Positions 1-5,296 are shown, counted from the stretch's first letter. The stretch: DNA of 5,296 nucleotides from CAYMDD01 sp964409675 (GCA_964409675.1 CAYPEF010000131.1:1-5296), one strand, 5' to 3'. Translations and numbers: made by a program. Notes: generated by a model not told the origin, from the sequence alone.

Positions 1-1278
1 TTTCTCTTTGCGCAACCTCGCCCAATATTCAAGCCTTTTCATGATCTCCCGCTCGAATCCGCGCTCCGCCGGGTGATAATATTGTTTGCGCGGCATGGTG
101 TCTGGGAAGTAATTCTGGCCGGAAAACGCCTCCGGCGTGTCATGGTCGTAGGCGTAGTCGCGCCCGTAGCCGATGTCTTTCATCAGCTTGGTGGGTGCAT
201 TTAGGATATGGGCGGGGGGCATGTGCGAGCCTTGCGTTTTGGCGTCTTTCATGGCGGCCTTGAATGCCACGTAATTGGCGTTCGATTTCGGCGCAGTGGC
301 GAGGTACAGCACGCACTGCGCTATCGCAAGCTCCCCTTCCGGCGATCCGAGGAAATGATAGGAGTCCTTAGCAGCATTGGCCTGAATCAGCGCCTGCGGG
401 TCAGCGAGGCCGATATCCTCCACCGCGAAGCGCACCAGCCTGCGCACGATATAAAGCGGGTCTTCGCCGCCGTCCAGCATGCGGGAGAACCAGTAAAGCG
501 CCGCATCCGCGTCCGAGCCGCGCAAACTCTTATGCAGAGCGCTGATTAAATTGTAATGCGCCTCCTGCCGCTTGTCATAGAGCGGCGCGCGTTTCTGCAA
601 ACGCTTTGCCAGCCCCGCTTCATCCAGCGGAGCGGCGTGGGCGAGGGAGAAGAGGATTTCAGCGTAATTCAGCAGCGTCCTGCCGTCGCCGTCGCTCATG
701 CGAATCAGCTGGTCGCGTGCTTCTTCCGTCAGCGGCAGTGGCTTGCCCTCGGCCTCCTCGGCGCGCACAAGCAGCCGCGCAAGCGCCGCCTCGTCCAGCC
801 GCTGCAAGATCACCACGTGGCAGCGCGAGAGCAGCGCCGGGTTGACCTCGAAGGAAGGATTTTCCGTGGTCGCGCCGATAAATAAAATGGTGCCGTCCTC
901 GATCACCGGCAGGAAGGCATCCTGCTGCGCGCGGTTGAAGCGGTGCACCTCGTCCACGAACACCAGGGTGCGCATGCCGTCCTCGCGCCGCGCGCGGGCG
1001 CGCTCGAAAATGGCTTTAAGTTCCGCCACGCCCGATGACACGGCGGAGACCTGCTCGAACGCATGCCCGCTTGCCTTGGCGATCAGCCGTGCGATGGTGG
1101 TTTTGCCCGACCCCGGCGGTCCCCACAGCACCAGCGAGCGGAAACTGTTATGGGTGAACATCTCCGCCAGGATGCCGTCGTCCGCCAGCAGATGCTCCTG
1201 CCCGACCAGCTCGTCAATCGCCTGCGGGCGCAATCGCTCGGCCAGCGGCGGCGGGGGAGGGGTGGTCAAGCGTGCCAT
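1..1278 (-). CDS. rarA: RarA (MgsA-type) replication-associated recombination AAA+ ATPase, C-terminus cut by window edge
   Basis: RarA is a cytosolic AAA+ ATPase of the clamp-loader/RuvB-like group that acts at stalled replication forks. The minus strand reads as 426 open codons from the ATG at 1278 to the window edge with no stop. E. coli RarA has 447 residues, so only a short tail should be missing. Visible motifs: LAERLRPQAIDELVGQEHLL near residues 12-31, Walker A GPPGSGKTT at 53-61, Walker B TLVFVDE at 104-110 followed by HRFNRAQQD, sensor 1 GATTENPSF at 135-143, and an arginine-finger context LLSRC at 149-153. The C-terminal part carries the RarA-typical GRDYAYDHD, then YYHPAERGFE from about residue 400. 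The ATG at 1278 puts the family N-terminus at the right place, although no clear Shine-Dalgarno precedes it. It is divergent from glnB. Several plus-strand open frames lie over it and are shadows. Confidence 0.96.
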   Translation of the reverse strand, partial: MARLTTPPPPPLAERLRPQAIDELVGQEHLLADDGILAEMFTHNSFRSLVLWGPPGSGKTTIARLIAKASGHAFEQVSAVSSGVAELKAIFERARARREDGMRTLVFVDEVHRFNRAQQDAFLPVIEDGTILFIGATTENPSFEVNPALLSRCHVVILQRLDEAALARLLVRAEEAEGKPLPLTEEARDQLIRMSDGDGRTLLNYAEILFSLAHAAPLDEAGLAKRLQKRAPLYDKRQEAHYNLISALHKSLRGSDADAALYWFSRMLDGGEDPLYIVRRLVRFAVEDIGLADPQALIQANAAKDSYHFLGSPEGELAIAQCVLYLATAPKSNANYVAFKAAMKDAKTQGSHMPPAHILNAPTKLMKDIGYGRDYAYDHDTPEAFSGQNYFPDTMPRKQYYHPAERGFEREIMKRLEYWARLRKEK

Positions 1279-1469
1279 GGTGATGGAATATGCAGATTTG
1301 CGCTTGTAAGGTGGTGGTGCGTGTGCATGCCGGATAAGGTGAATCGGTGTATCGTCAACAAAATACTATTGCAAAGCAGGTTGCGCGTCTTTAAGAAAAA
1401 TGGGGTGCAGGTTCCGTTTGCGCAAGGAGGCGGAGTCGTTGCATATCAGCCGGTAACGCGGGGGCAGCG
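1279..1469. other. Divergent intergenic control region between rarA and glnB
   Basis: These 191 bases separate the divergent rarA and glnB and must hold promoters for both. The rarA side has a tentative TTGACG/TATCCG pair. On the glnB side no strong -35/-10 pair is visible: TTGCAA (1369-1374) followed after 17 bases by TAAGAA is weak. A perfect Shine-Dalgarno, AAGGAGG, lies at 1424-1430, but it is about 39 bases from the glnB start and precedes a TTG at 1439 that opens only five codons. Confidence 0.5.
1331..1358 (-). promoter_or_regulatory. Candidate sigma70-type promoter for rarA
   Basis: Read on the minus strand, TTGACG (1358-1353) is followed after 16 bases by TATCCG (1336-1331). The -35 matches 5 of 6 consensus bases and the -10 only 3 of 6. 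Transcription would start near 1324, leaving a leader of about 46 bases before the rarA ATG. The position is sensible, but the weak -10 makes this tentative. Confidence 0.3.
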
Positions 1470-1808
1470 GTGAAAAAAATCGAAGCGATTATCAAGCCCT
1501 TCAAGCTCGATGAAGTAAAAGAGGCATTGCAGGAAATCGGCCTGCAAGGCATCACCGTGCTGGAAGCGCGCGGTTTCGGCCGCCAGAAGGGGCATACCGA
1601 GCTATACCGCGGCGCGGAATACGTGGTGGATTTCCTGCCCAAGATTAAGATTGAAGTGGTGGTGGACGATTCGCTGGTGGAGCGCACGGTGGAAACTATC
1701 ATCGCCGCCGCAAAAACGGGACGTATCGGCGACGGCAAGATTTTCGTGATCCCGGTGGAAGAGGTCATCCGCATCCGCACGGGTGAGAAGGGCGCGGACG
1801 CGGTATAA
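1470..1808 (+). CDS. glnB: PII nitrogen regulatory protein GlnB
   Basis: GlnB is the trimeric cytosolic PII signal protein. It binds ATP/ADP and 2-oxoglutarate, is uridylylated by GlnD, and controls NtrB and the glutamine synthetase adenylyltransferase GlnE. The 112 residues equal the E. coli GlnB length. The N-terminus MKKIEAIIKPFKLDEVKEAL is typical of GlnB rather than GlnK. The T-loop GFGRQKGHTELYRGAEY carries the uridylylation site Tyr51, and the B-loop/PII signature TGRIGDGKIF spans residues 83-92 with Lys90; RIRTGE at 101-106 closes the nucleotide site. The start is a GTG, chosen because the conserved N-terminus begins exactly there; only a weak GGGG (1461-1464) stands at ribosome-binding distance. 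Its TAA directly abuts the stop of the convergent downstream gene. It probably works with glnA downstream, from which it is separated by that gene. Confidence 0.97.
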   Translation: MKKIEAIIKPFKLDEVKEALQEIGLQGITVLEARGFGRQKGHTELYRGAEYVVDFLPKIKIEVVVDDSLVERTVETIIAAAKTGRIGDGKIFVIPVEEVIRIRTGEKGADAV

Positions 1809-2867
1809 TTAACGGTTTCTGCCTCCAGCGCGCTCTATTTCGCCTATTTTTTCTTTGCTGAATCCAAGCAAGGGTAAAATTTCTTCTTTCGCTTTGCCCG
1901 TTAGAATAATCCGATGTTCATAGCAAAACGGTTCATCGGGGTGCGATGATTGATGGTGGTGGTGCGCTACCACAAGTTCGTTGCGTGTCATCGGCACGCC
2001 TTCGTATAGGTAACTGAGCGCGATGTCTTTTGCATAAGGGCCTTTTTCCGGGTCTGCATTTCTCAGCGCGCTTACTACGGCAAAAGTTAAGGTATTGCCT
2101 TTGGCATGCCCCTCAGCATTCGGTACTTGAATGCAAACACCCTTTCCGCGTTTTGTATTTACGGGTTTCCAGTGCTGAGCGTCAGCCAGCTGGCTTTTGA
2201 TTGTTTCTTGTAGTATCATTCGGATCTGCGGCAAATCCCAAACCAGCGGGTCGCCTATTACTTTAAATGTATACGCAGGCTCATCATCGTGCCGGTCAAT
2301 AAATGCCGTCTGTGTTGTGTCATAAGGTGGTGTTGGCTGTGCAAAGAGCATCGTGCTAATAGCGCCGTCGATGACAGCGGAAACCGCTTCCGCATATTCG
2401 CGGCTCCATTCTGTGGGGTAATCAACTTTCAGCGCTTCCCTTACGCGCACTTGTTTAGTGCATAAATCTAATTGTTGGCGCGTATCATTAAGTGCTTTGC
2501 ACATCCTATCGATGTTTTTCGCAATGCCGTATTGTTCAGGATTGCTCCTGATGCTGGTATTGAAGATACGTCTAAGCTCTAAATAGACGTCTTCGCCCAT
2601 TGTGGGCATTTCCCGCTTGGCTTGAAGAAGGTTCGCCACTATTTCCTTTTGCTCGTCAGTATAGCTTTCCCTAAGCTTTTGCCCTAATTCTTTAATTTCC
2701 TTATTATAGCGCTTAATATCTCTTTCAAGGCTGTTTTTATCAAGCTGGCGGTAGTCGAAATCCTTCAATGGCGTGGTCGTCCAGTCGCCGGTTGCCCTGT
2801 CCATTTCTTGGGATTTTTCGATAAATTGATCCAGTGTTTTGACTGCATCGTGGATAAGCGTTGTCAT
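1809..2867 (-). CDS. Uncharacterised 352-residue cytosolic protein between glnB and glnA
   Basis: I do not recognise this protein. It has no signal peptide or membrane segment, so it is probably cytosolic. The N-terminal third is highly charged and helix-like: residues 45-86 (rich in E, K, R, L, with heptad-like spacing) could form a short coiled coil. Residues 140-175 look helical. The C-terminal part looks more mixed alpha/beta and contains a run of four histidines at 302-305 in the segment AHHHHQSSHPDEPFCYEHRI. Four cysteines (123, 136, 245, 315) do not form an obvious metal motif. Its coding potential is supported by a long frame with ordinary composition, plus a start and stop that fit the gaps between genes. 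The Shine-Dalgarno before the ATG at 2867 is weak (TGGAAT). The DNA is visibly more AT-rich than glnB and glnA, which suggests separate acquisition. It converges on glnB and diverges from glnA. Confidence 0.8.
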   Translation of the reverse strand: MTTLIHDAVKTLDQFIEKSQEMDRATGDWTTTPLKDFDYRQLDKNSLERDIKRYNKEIKELGQKLRESYTDEQKEIVANLLQAKREMPTMGEDVYLELRRIFNTSIRSNPEQYGIAKNIDRMCKALNDTRQQLDLCTKQVRVREALKVDYPTEWSREYAEAVSAVIDGAISTMLFAQPTPPYDTTQTAFIDRHDDEPAYTFKVIGDPLVWDLPQIRMILQETIKSQLADAQHWKPVNTKRGKGVCIQVPNAEGHAKGNTLTFAVVSALRNADPEKGPYAKDIALSYLYEGVPMTRNELVVAHHHHQSSHPDEPFCYEHRIILTGKAKEEILPLLGFSKEKIGEIERAGGRNR

Positions 2868-2919
2868 ATTCCATTGTTATGTAAATAATTTTTATGGGAA
2901 AAGCCCTTCGTCACCTCAT

Positions 2920-2928
2920 CTGGTGCAA
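2920..2928. promoter_or_regulatory. Left copy of a CTGGTGCAA inverted element (NtrC half-site-like)
   Basis: CTGGTGCAA here is the exact reverse complement of TTGCACCAG at 3037-3045. The core TGGTGCA equals one half of the enterobacterial NtrC palindrome TGCACC-N5-GGTGCA. Upstream, CACC at 2912-2915 gives CACC-N6-GGTG, one base wider than the usual N5. The element lies between the divergent start of the 352-residue gene and the glnA promoter. NtrC binding is an inference. Confidence 0.35.
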
Positions 2929-2942
2929 GGTCCGGGATTCCC

Positions 2943-2970
2943 TTTACAACTCTATATAGCGTGCTATACC
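2943..2970 (+). promoter_or_regulatory. Candidate sigma70-type promoter for glnA
   Basis: TTTACA (2943-2948) and TATACC (2965-2970) are separated by 16 bases, matching 5 of 6 and 4 of 6 consensus bases. Transcription would begin near 2977, giving a leader of roughly 107 bases that contains a small inverted repeat. An independent glnA promoter is expected because the convergent gene upstream blocks simple read-through from glnB. Confidence 0.45.
2955..2968. repeat. Operator-like palindrome TATAGC-GT-GCTATA over the glnA promoter
   Basis: A perfect 6-base inverted repeat with a 2-base centre sits in the spacer of the candidate glnA promoter and overlaps its -10 element. That is a typical position for a repressor site. 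The arms are short and AT-rich, so chance is not excluded, and no regulator is identified. Confidence 0.35.
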
Positions 2971-2990
2971 GCATGTTAATAATTAAAAAA

Positions 2991-3012
2991 GCGCTTATCA
3001 CTCAAAGAGCGC
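2991..3012 (+). repeat. Small inverted repeat in the glnA leader
   Basis: GCGCT (2991-2995) and AGCGC (3008-3012) can pair around a 12-base loop in the leader predicted downstream of the TTTACA/TATACC promoter. No T-tract follows, so this is not an intrinsic terminator. The stem is only 5 base pairs and its function is unknown. Confidence 0.25.
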
Positions 3013-3036
3013 ATGCCGCATACGCTATCGCAGGCG

Positions 3037-3045
3037 TTGCACCAG
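3037..3045. promoter_or_regulatory. Right copy of the inverted element, TTGCACCAG (NtrC half-site-like)
   Basis: This is the exact inverted partner of 2920-2928, 108 bases away, again with an NtrC-like TGCACC core. It lies just upstream of the TATAAT at 3056-3061, near where a -35 box would be, so a protein bound here could activate or block that -10. No sigma54 GG-N10-GC pattern was found near it, which argues against a classical NtrC/sigma54 promoter. Confidence 0.35.
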
Positions 3046-3055
3046 GAATTTAAAA

Positions 3056-3061
3056 TATAAT
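3056..3061 (+). promoter_or_regulatory. Perfect -10 hexamer TATAAT close to glnA
   Basis: The hexamer is an exact consensus match, but no -35 box stands 16-18 bases upstream (TTGCAC is only 13 bases away) and there is no extended -10 TG. If used, it would need an activator and would give a leader of about 16 bases. AT-rich chance occurrence is a real alternative. Confidence 0.3.
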
Positions 3062-3071
3062 CGCAAAGGTT

Positions 3072-3079
3072 AAGGAAGG
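3072..3079 (+). promoter_or_regulatory. Shine-Dalgarno of glnA
   Basis: AAGGAAGG ends 4 bases before the ATG, with its AAGGA core 7 bases away. It fixes the glnA start at 3084, which agrees with the family N-terminus. Confidence 0.75.
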
Positions 3080-3083
3080 CTCC

Positions 3084-4490
3084 ATGTCCGTAGATAACGT
3101 ATTCAAAATGATCCAGGAAAACGACATCCAGTTCGTCGATTTCCGCTTTACCGACCCCAAGGGCAAATGGCAGCATACCTGCTATATCGCCGACAAGGTG
3201 GAAACCGCCAGCTTCGAAGACGGCATCATGTTCGACGGCTCCTCCATCGCCGGCTGGAAATCCATCAACGAATCCGACATGATCCTGATGCCGGACGCTT
3301 CCTCGGCCTTCATCGATCCCTTCGCCGCCCAGCCCACCATGGTGATTTTCTGCGACGTGGTCGAACCCTCCACCGGCCAACCCTACGGTCGCGACCCCCG
3401 CTCCACCGCCAAGCGCGCGGAGGCCTTCCTGGCCTATAGCGGCATCGGCGACAAGGCCTATTTCGGCCCAGAGCTGGAATTCTTCGTGTTTGATGACGTG
3501 CGCCACAAAACCACCGGCACCAGCAGCTTCTTCGAGATCGACAGCGAGGAATTCCCCGCCAACACCAACCGCCAGTACCAGACCGGCAACATGGGCCACC
3601 GCCCGGCTACCAAGGGCGGCTACTTCCCCGTGCAGCCGGTGGACAGCCTTGCCGATTTGCGCGGCGAAATGCTCGCAACCCTGAAAACCGTCGGCATCGT
3701 GCCGGTGCTGCACCACCACGAAGTGGCCCCGGCGCAGTGCGAGCTGGGCTTCGATTTCTCCACGCTGACGGCCACCGCCGACAACGTGCAGAAATACAAA
3801 TACGTCATCCACAACGTCGCCCACTCCTACGGTAAAACAGCCACCTTCATGCCCAAGCCCATGTCCGGCGATAACGGCTCCGGCATGCACTGCCACCAGT
3901 CGATCTGGAAGGAAGGCAAGCCGCTCTTCGCAGGCAATGGCTATGCGGACCTCTCCGAGACCTGCCTTTATTACATTGGCGGCATCATCAAGCACGCGAA
4001 AGCCCTCAACGCTTTCACCAACGCCTCCACCAACAGCTACAAGCGCCTGATCCCGGGCTTTGAAGCGCCGGTGCTGCTGGCCTACTCGGCGCGCAACCGC
4101 TCGGCCTCGATCCGCATTCCGTATGTGGCTTCGCCCAAGGGCAAGCGCATTGAAGTGCGTTTCCCCGACCCGACGGCGAACCCGTACCTGGCGTTTGCCG
4201 CCATGCTGATGGCGGGCCTGGACGGCATCGAGAAGAAAATCCATCCCGGCGACGCGATGGATAAAAACCTCTACGACCTGCCGCCGGAAGAGCTGAAGAA
4301 CGTGCCGAACGTCTGCGGGTCTTTACGCGAAGCCCTGAACGCGCTCGACGCCGACCGCGACTTCCTGAAAAAAGGCGACGTTTTCACCGATGACCAGATC
4401 GATTCCTACATCGAGCTGAAAATGCAAGATGTCTACCGCTGGGAGCATGCCCCGCACCCGGTGGAGTATGATCTGTATTACAGCGTGTAA
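3084..4490 (+). CDS. glnA: Glutamine synthetase type I (GSI-beta), adenylylation-regulated
   Basis: This enzyme makes glutamine from glutamate, ammonia and ATP as a cytosolic dodecamer and is the entry point of ammonium assimilation. The protein has 468 residues, the normal GSI length. The beta-grasp N-domain has FDGSSIAGW at 50-58. The metal and substrate residues are in place: Glu130 and Glu132 in PELEFF, Glu213 in HHHEVAPA, Glu220, His269 and His271 in GSGMHCHQS, Arg322 and Glu328 around RLIPGFEAP, Arg339 and Arg344 in NRSASIRIP, and Arg359 in EVRFPDP. Tyr397 in KNLYDLPPEE is the adenylylation site, so control by GlnE, and thus by GlnB, is expected. No residue is unusual. A long minus-strand open frame (2976-4244) overlaps it and is a shadow. 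It is unusual in being separated from glnB by a convergent gene. Confidence 0.99.
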   Translation: MSVDNVFKMIQENDIQFVDFRFTDPKGKWQHTCYIADKVETASFEDGIMFDGSSIAGWKSINESDMILMPDASSAFIDPFAAQPTMVIFCDVVEPSTGQPYGRDPRSTAKRAEAFLAYSGIGDKAYFGPELEFFVFDDVRHKTTGTSSFFEIDSEEFPANTNRQYQTGNMGHRPATKGGYFPVQPVDSLADLRGEMLATLKTVGIVPVLHHHEVAPAQCELGFDFSTLTATADNVQKYKYVIHNVAHSYGKTATFMPKPMSGDNGSGMHCHQSIWKEGKPLFAGNGYADLSETCLYYIGGIIKHAKALNAFTNASTNSYKRLIPGFEAPVLLAYSARNRSASIRIPYVASPKGKRIEVRFPDPTANPYLAFAAMLMAGLDGIEKKIHPGDAMDKNLYDLPPEELKNVPNVCGSLREALNALDADRDFLKKGDVFTDDQIDSYIELKMQDVYRWEHAPHPVEYDLYYSV

Positions 4491-4508
4491 GTGTGTTTAT
4501 AGTAATAA

Positions 4509-4539
4509 AAAAGAAGGGCTTTTACAAAGCCCTTCTTTT
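4509..4539. terminator. Bidirectional intrinsic terminator shared by glnA and the convergent secreted-protein gene
   Basis: A 14-base-pair perfect stem (4509-4522 with 4526-4539) closes a 3-base TAC loop, with the core GAAGGGCTTT/AAAGCCCTTC. The right arm ends in a T-rich tract and the left arm starts with an A-rich tract, so it can end transcripts from both sides. It lies 18 bases after the glnA stop and 12 bases after the stop of the minus-strand gene. Confidence 0.9.
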
Positions 4540-4551
4540 AATTGCTTTGAT

Positions 4552-5049
4552 TTAGAATCTAAAATCAGGGCTATGAACCTCACACCTGCCATTGGGTGTC
4601 ACCCCAACATTCTCACAAGCATCGGTATAAATACTTTTTGGTACGTAAGCAGGCCATTGTTCGCCTTCGGGGTTTGCTGGAGTGGGTTTATTAATTTCTT
4701 CAGTCCAGCAGCCTGTAATGGATCCATCTTGTGGTTCCACTAAGCAATAAGTAATTGTTGTGTCTGTTGAGGCTTGTTTTACTATGACCATAGCGTGTGA
4801 AGGGGTAGTTGAGTCTTTGGGTCTAATTTCTACAGGATAGGCAGTAATGCCTTTACCTTGAGCTTCATCGCACCATTCATTAGTAATATTTGCACAATTA
4901 CGTAAATCGGCGTCATATTCTCCTTGGCCGGGATTAAAATAACTATAATCAGGTGGGTAATAATTAGAAAGAACTTGCGCATAAAGCTCGCTGGAGAAAG
5001 AAAAGGCAATATTAACTAACATGCTTATAAAGAGAGTTTTTTTATTCAT
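4552..5049 (-). CDS. Small secreted six-cysteine protein, possible transglutaminase-like fold
   Basis: The 165-residue product starts with a signal peptide: MNKK, a hydrophobic stretch at residues 5-19, and a likely cleavage after LYA (residue 24). The mature part would be exported. It has six cysteines (52, 60, 102, 114, 145, 156), which could give up to three disulfides in the periplasm or outside the cell. Residues 52-110 resemble a transglutaminase-like papain fold: Cys52 lies 15 residues before Gly67-Ile68 (C-x14-GI, then TAYPV), followed by HAMVIV with His85 and YCLVEPQDG with Glu105. The family usually shows C-x14-GI, HAWVEV and WxxxDP. The acid would be Glu instead of Asp, and several cysteines may be structural, so this assignment is an inference. 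A strong Shine-Dalgarno AGGAGGG (5061-5055) lies 5 bases before the ATG. The DNA is AT-rich, unlike glnA. It converges on glnA. Confidence 0.8.
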   Translation of the reverse strand: MNKKTLFISMLVNIAFSFSSELYAQVLSNYYPPDYSYFNPGQGEYDADLRNCANITNEWCDEAQGKGITAYPVEIRPKDSTTPSHAMVIVKQASTDTTITYCLVEPQDGSITGCWTEEINKPTPANPEGEQWPAYVPKSIYTDACENVGVTPNGRCEVHSPDFRF

Positions 5050-5054
5050 ATAAT

Positions 5055-5061
5055 CCCTCCT
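5055..5061 (-). promoter_or_regulatory. Strong Shine-Dalgarno of the secreted-protein gene
   Basis: Minus-strand AGGAGGG stands 5 bases upstream of the ATG at 5049. It supports this start, which also gives a complete signal peptide, and suggests efficient translation. Confidence 0.8.
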
Positions 5062-5206
5062 AATATAATTTCTATTTAGATATAATTACTAATTTATATA
5101 AATAAATTGCCATACTATTGTTACGGTTTCGTGACAATATTGATTAAATTCCACTAAGATTTAAAATTACTTACAAACATGCTTTGCGCCATGCACCCGG
5201 TAGCAT

Positions 5207-5235
5207 TTGACTCCCCCCGCTCACGGGTCTATAGT
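5207..5235 (+). promoter_or_regulatory. Near-consensus sigma70 promoter for the gene leaving the window
   Basis: TTGACT (5207-5212) and TATAGT (5230-5235) match 5 of 6 consensus bases each and are separated by exactly 17 bases. Transcription would start near 5242. ACGGG (5223-5227) and CCCGT (5239-5243) form a short inverted repeat around the -10. This is the strongest housekeeping-type promoter in the window. Confidence 0.75.
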
Positions 5236-5265
5236 CCGCCCGTCTTTCACAACGCACCGCGTTTT

Positions 5266-5296
5266 ATGACAATCCTCTATCTGGGGCTCGCCTTGG
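5266..5296 (+). CDS. Start of an unidentified gene, probably a membrane protein (partial)
   Basis: An ATG at 5266 opens a frame reading MTILYLGLAL up to the window end. It lies about 24 bases after the predicted start of transcription from the TTGACT/TATAGT promoter, which supports a real gene start. The hydrophobic beginning suggests a membrane protein or signal peptide. There is no clear Shine-Dalgarno in the short leader. Ten codons are too few to name a family. Confidence 0.45.
   Translation, partial: MTILYLGLAL

Larger units (their letters stand above)
5050..5265. other. AT-rich divergent control region
   Basis: No gene is seen in these 216 bases. The part next to the secreted-protein gene (about 5062-5170) is very AT-rich and holds a perfect 12-base palindrome ATTTATATAAAT (5092-5103). 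On the minus strand TTGTCA (5138-5133) is followed after 17 bases by TATGGC, a possible but weak promoter for the secreted-protein gene. The right part turns GC-rich and carries a much better plus-strand promoter. Confidence 0.45.

Noticed and set aside
1312..1327. Sigma54-like TGG-N10-GCA upstream of glnB (GG at 1313-1314, GC at 1325-1326)
   Set aside because: Only the GG and TGCA parts fit. The -24 box TGGTGG is a poor match to TGGCAC, and the stretch is a GTG-type repeat that yields GG-N10-GC easily by chance.
208..1473. Plus-strand open frames at 208-549, 556-885, 606-845, 698-1309 and 1063-1473
   Set aside because: All but the tail of the last overlap rarA, whose motifs are continuous on the minus strand. 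Their translations are low-complexity Arg/Ala/Ser-rich shadows.
1391..1780. 129-codon minus-strand open frame opposite glnB
   Set aside because: It is Ser/Thr/Ile-rich antisense of glnB, which matches its family along its full length.
1811..1855. Possible intrinsic terminator for glnB (AGCGCGCT followed by a T-rich run)
   Set aside because: The short palindrome is not adjacent to the T-run, no stable stem abuts it, and the stretch is inside the coding region of the convergent gene.
3182..3814. Small open frames within glnA at 3167-3439, 3182-3373, 3490-3684 and 3620-3814
   Set aside because: They are out-of-frame or antisense shadows of glnA without start signals or recognisable products.
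2976..4244. 422-codon minus-strand open frame opposite glnA
   Set aside because: It lies over the unmistakable glnA. Its composition (runs of G, A, V, H, R) is what the strong codon bias of glnA produces on the antisense strand, and it has no recognisable domain.
4429..4743. 104-codon plus-strand open frame spanning the end of glnA and the terminator
   Set aside because: It runs through the glnA 3' end, a strong terminator and the antisense of the secreted-protein gene, with no ribosome-binding site or family resemblance.

Overview
The window looks like a chromosomal segment of an alphaproteobacterium. The basis is a GC-rich glnB and glnA in the same orientation, a GlnB-type PII protein, a GSI-beta glutamine synthetase with a conserved adenylylation tyrosine, and a RarA of ordinary bacterial type. 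No rRNA, tRNA, CRISPR or insertion sequence was recognised. The genus cannot be named from this stretch.

Layout: (1) 1-1278, minus strand, is rarA, lacking only its extreme C-terminus beyond the window edge. (2) 1279-1469 is a divergent control region between rarA and glnB. (3) 1470-1808, plus, is glnB. (4) 1809-2867, minus, is a 352-residue protein of unknown function in visibly more AT-rich DNA; its stop codon abuts that of glnB. (5) 2868-3083 is a control region with a sigma70-type promoter, a palindrome over it, and two inverted copies of a CTGGTGCAA element that resembles an NtrC half-site. (6) 3084-4490, plus, is glnA, followed by a strong bidirectional terminator. (7) 4552-5049, minus, is an AT-rich gene for a small secreted six-cysteine protein with a possible transglutaminase-like Cys-His-Glu arrangement. 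(8) 5050-5265 is an AT-rich divergent promoter region ending in a near-consensus sigma70 promoter that probably drives a gene starting at 5266 and leaving the window.

glnB and glnA form the functional core. PII senses nitrogen and carbon status through uridylylation at Tyr51 and, through GlnE and NtrB, sets the activity and expression of glutamine synthetase. In many alphaproteobacteria the two are adjacent and co-transcribed. Here a convergent gene of unknown function separates them, so glnA needs its own promoter, and candidate elements for one are visible. The two AT-rich genes of unknown function on either side of glnA are the least explained content. No complete new multi-gene system is evident.
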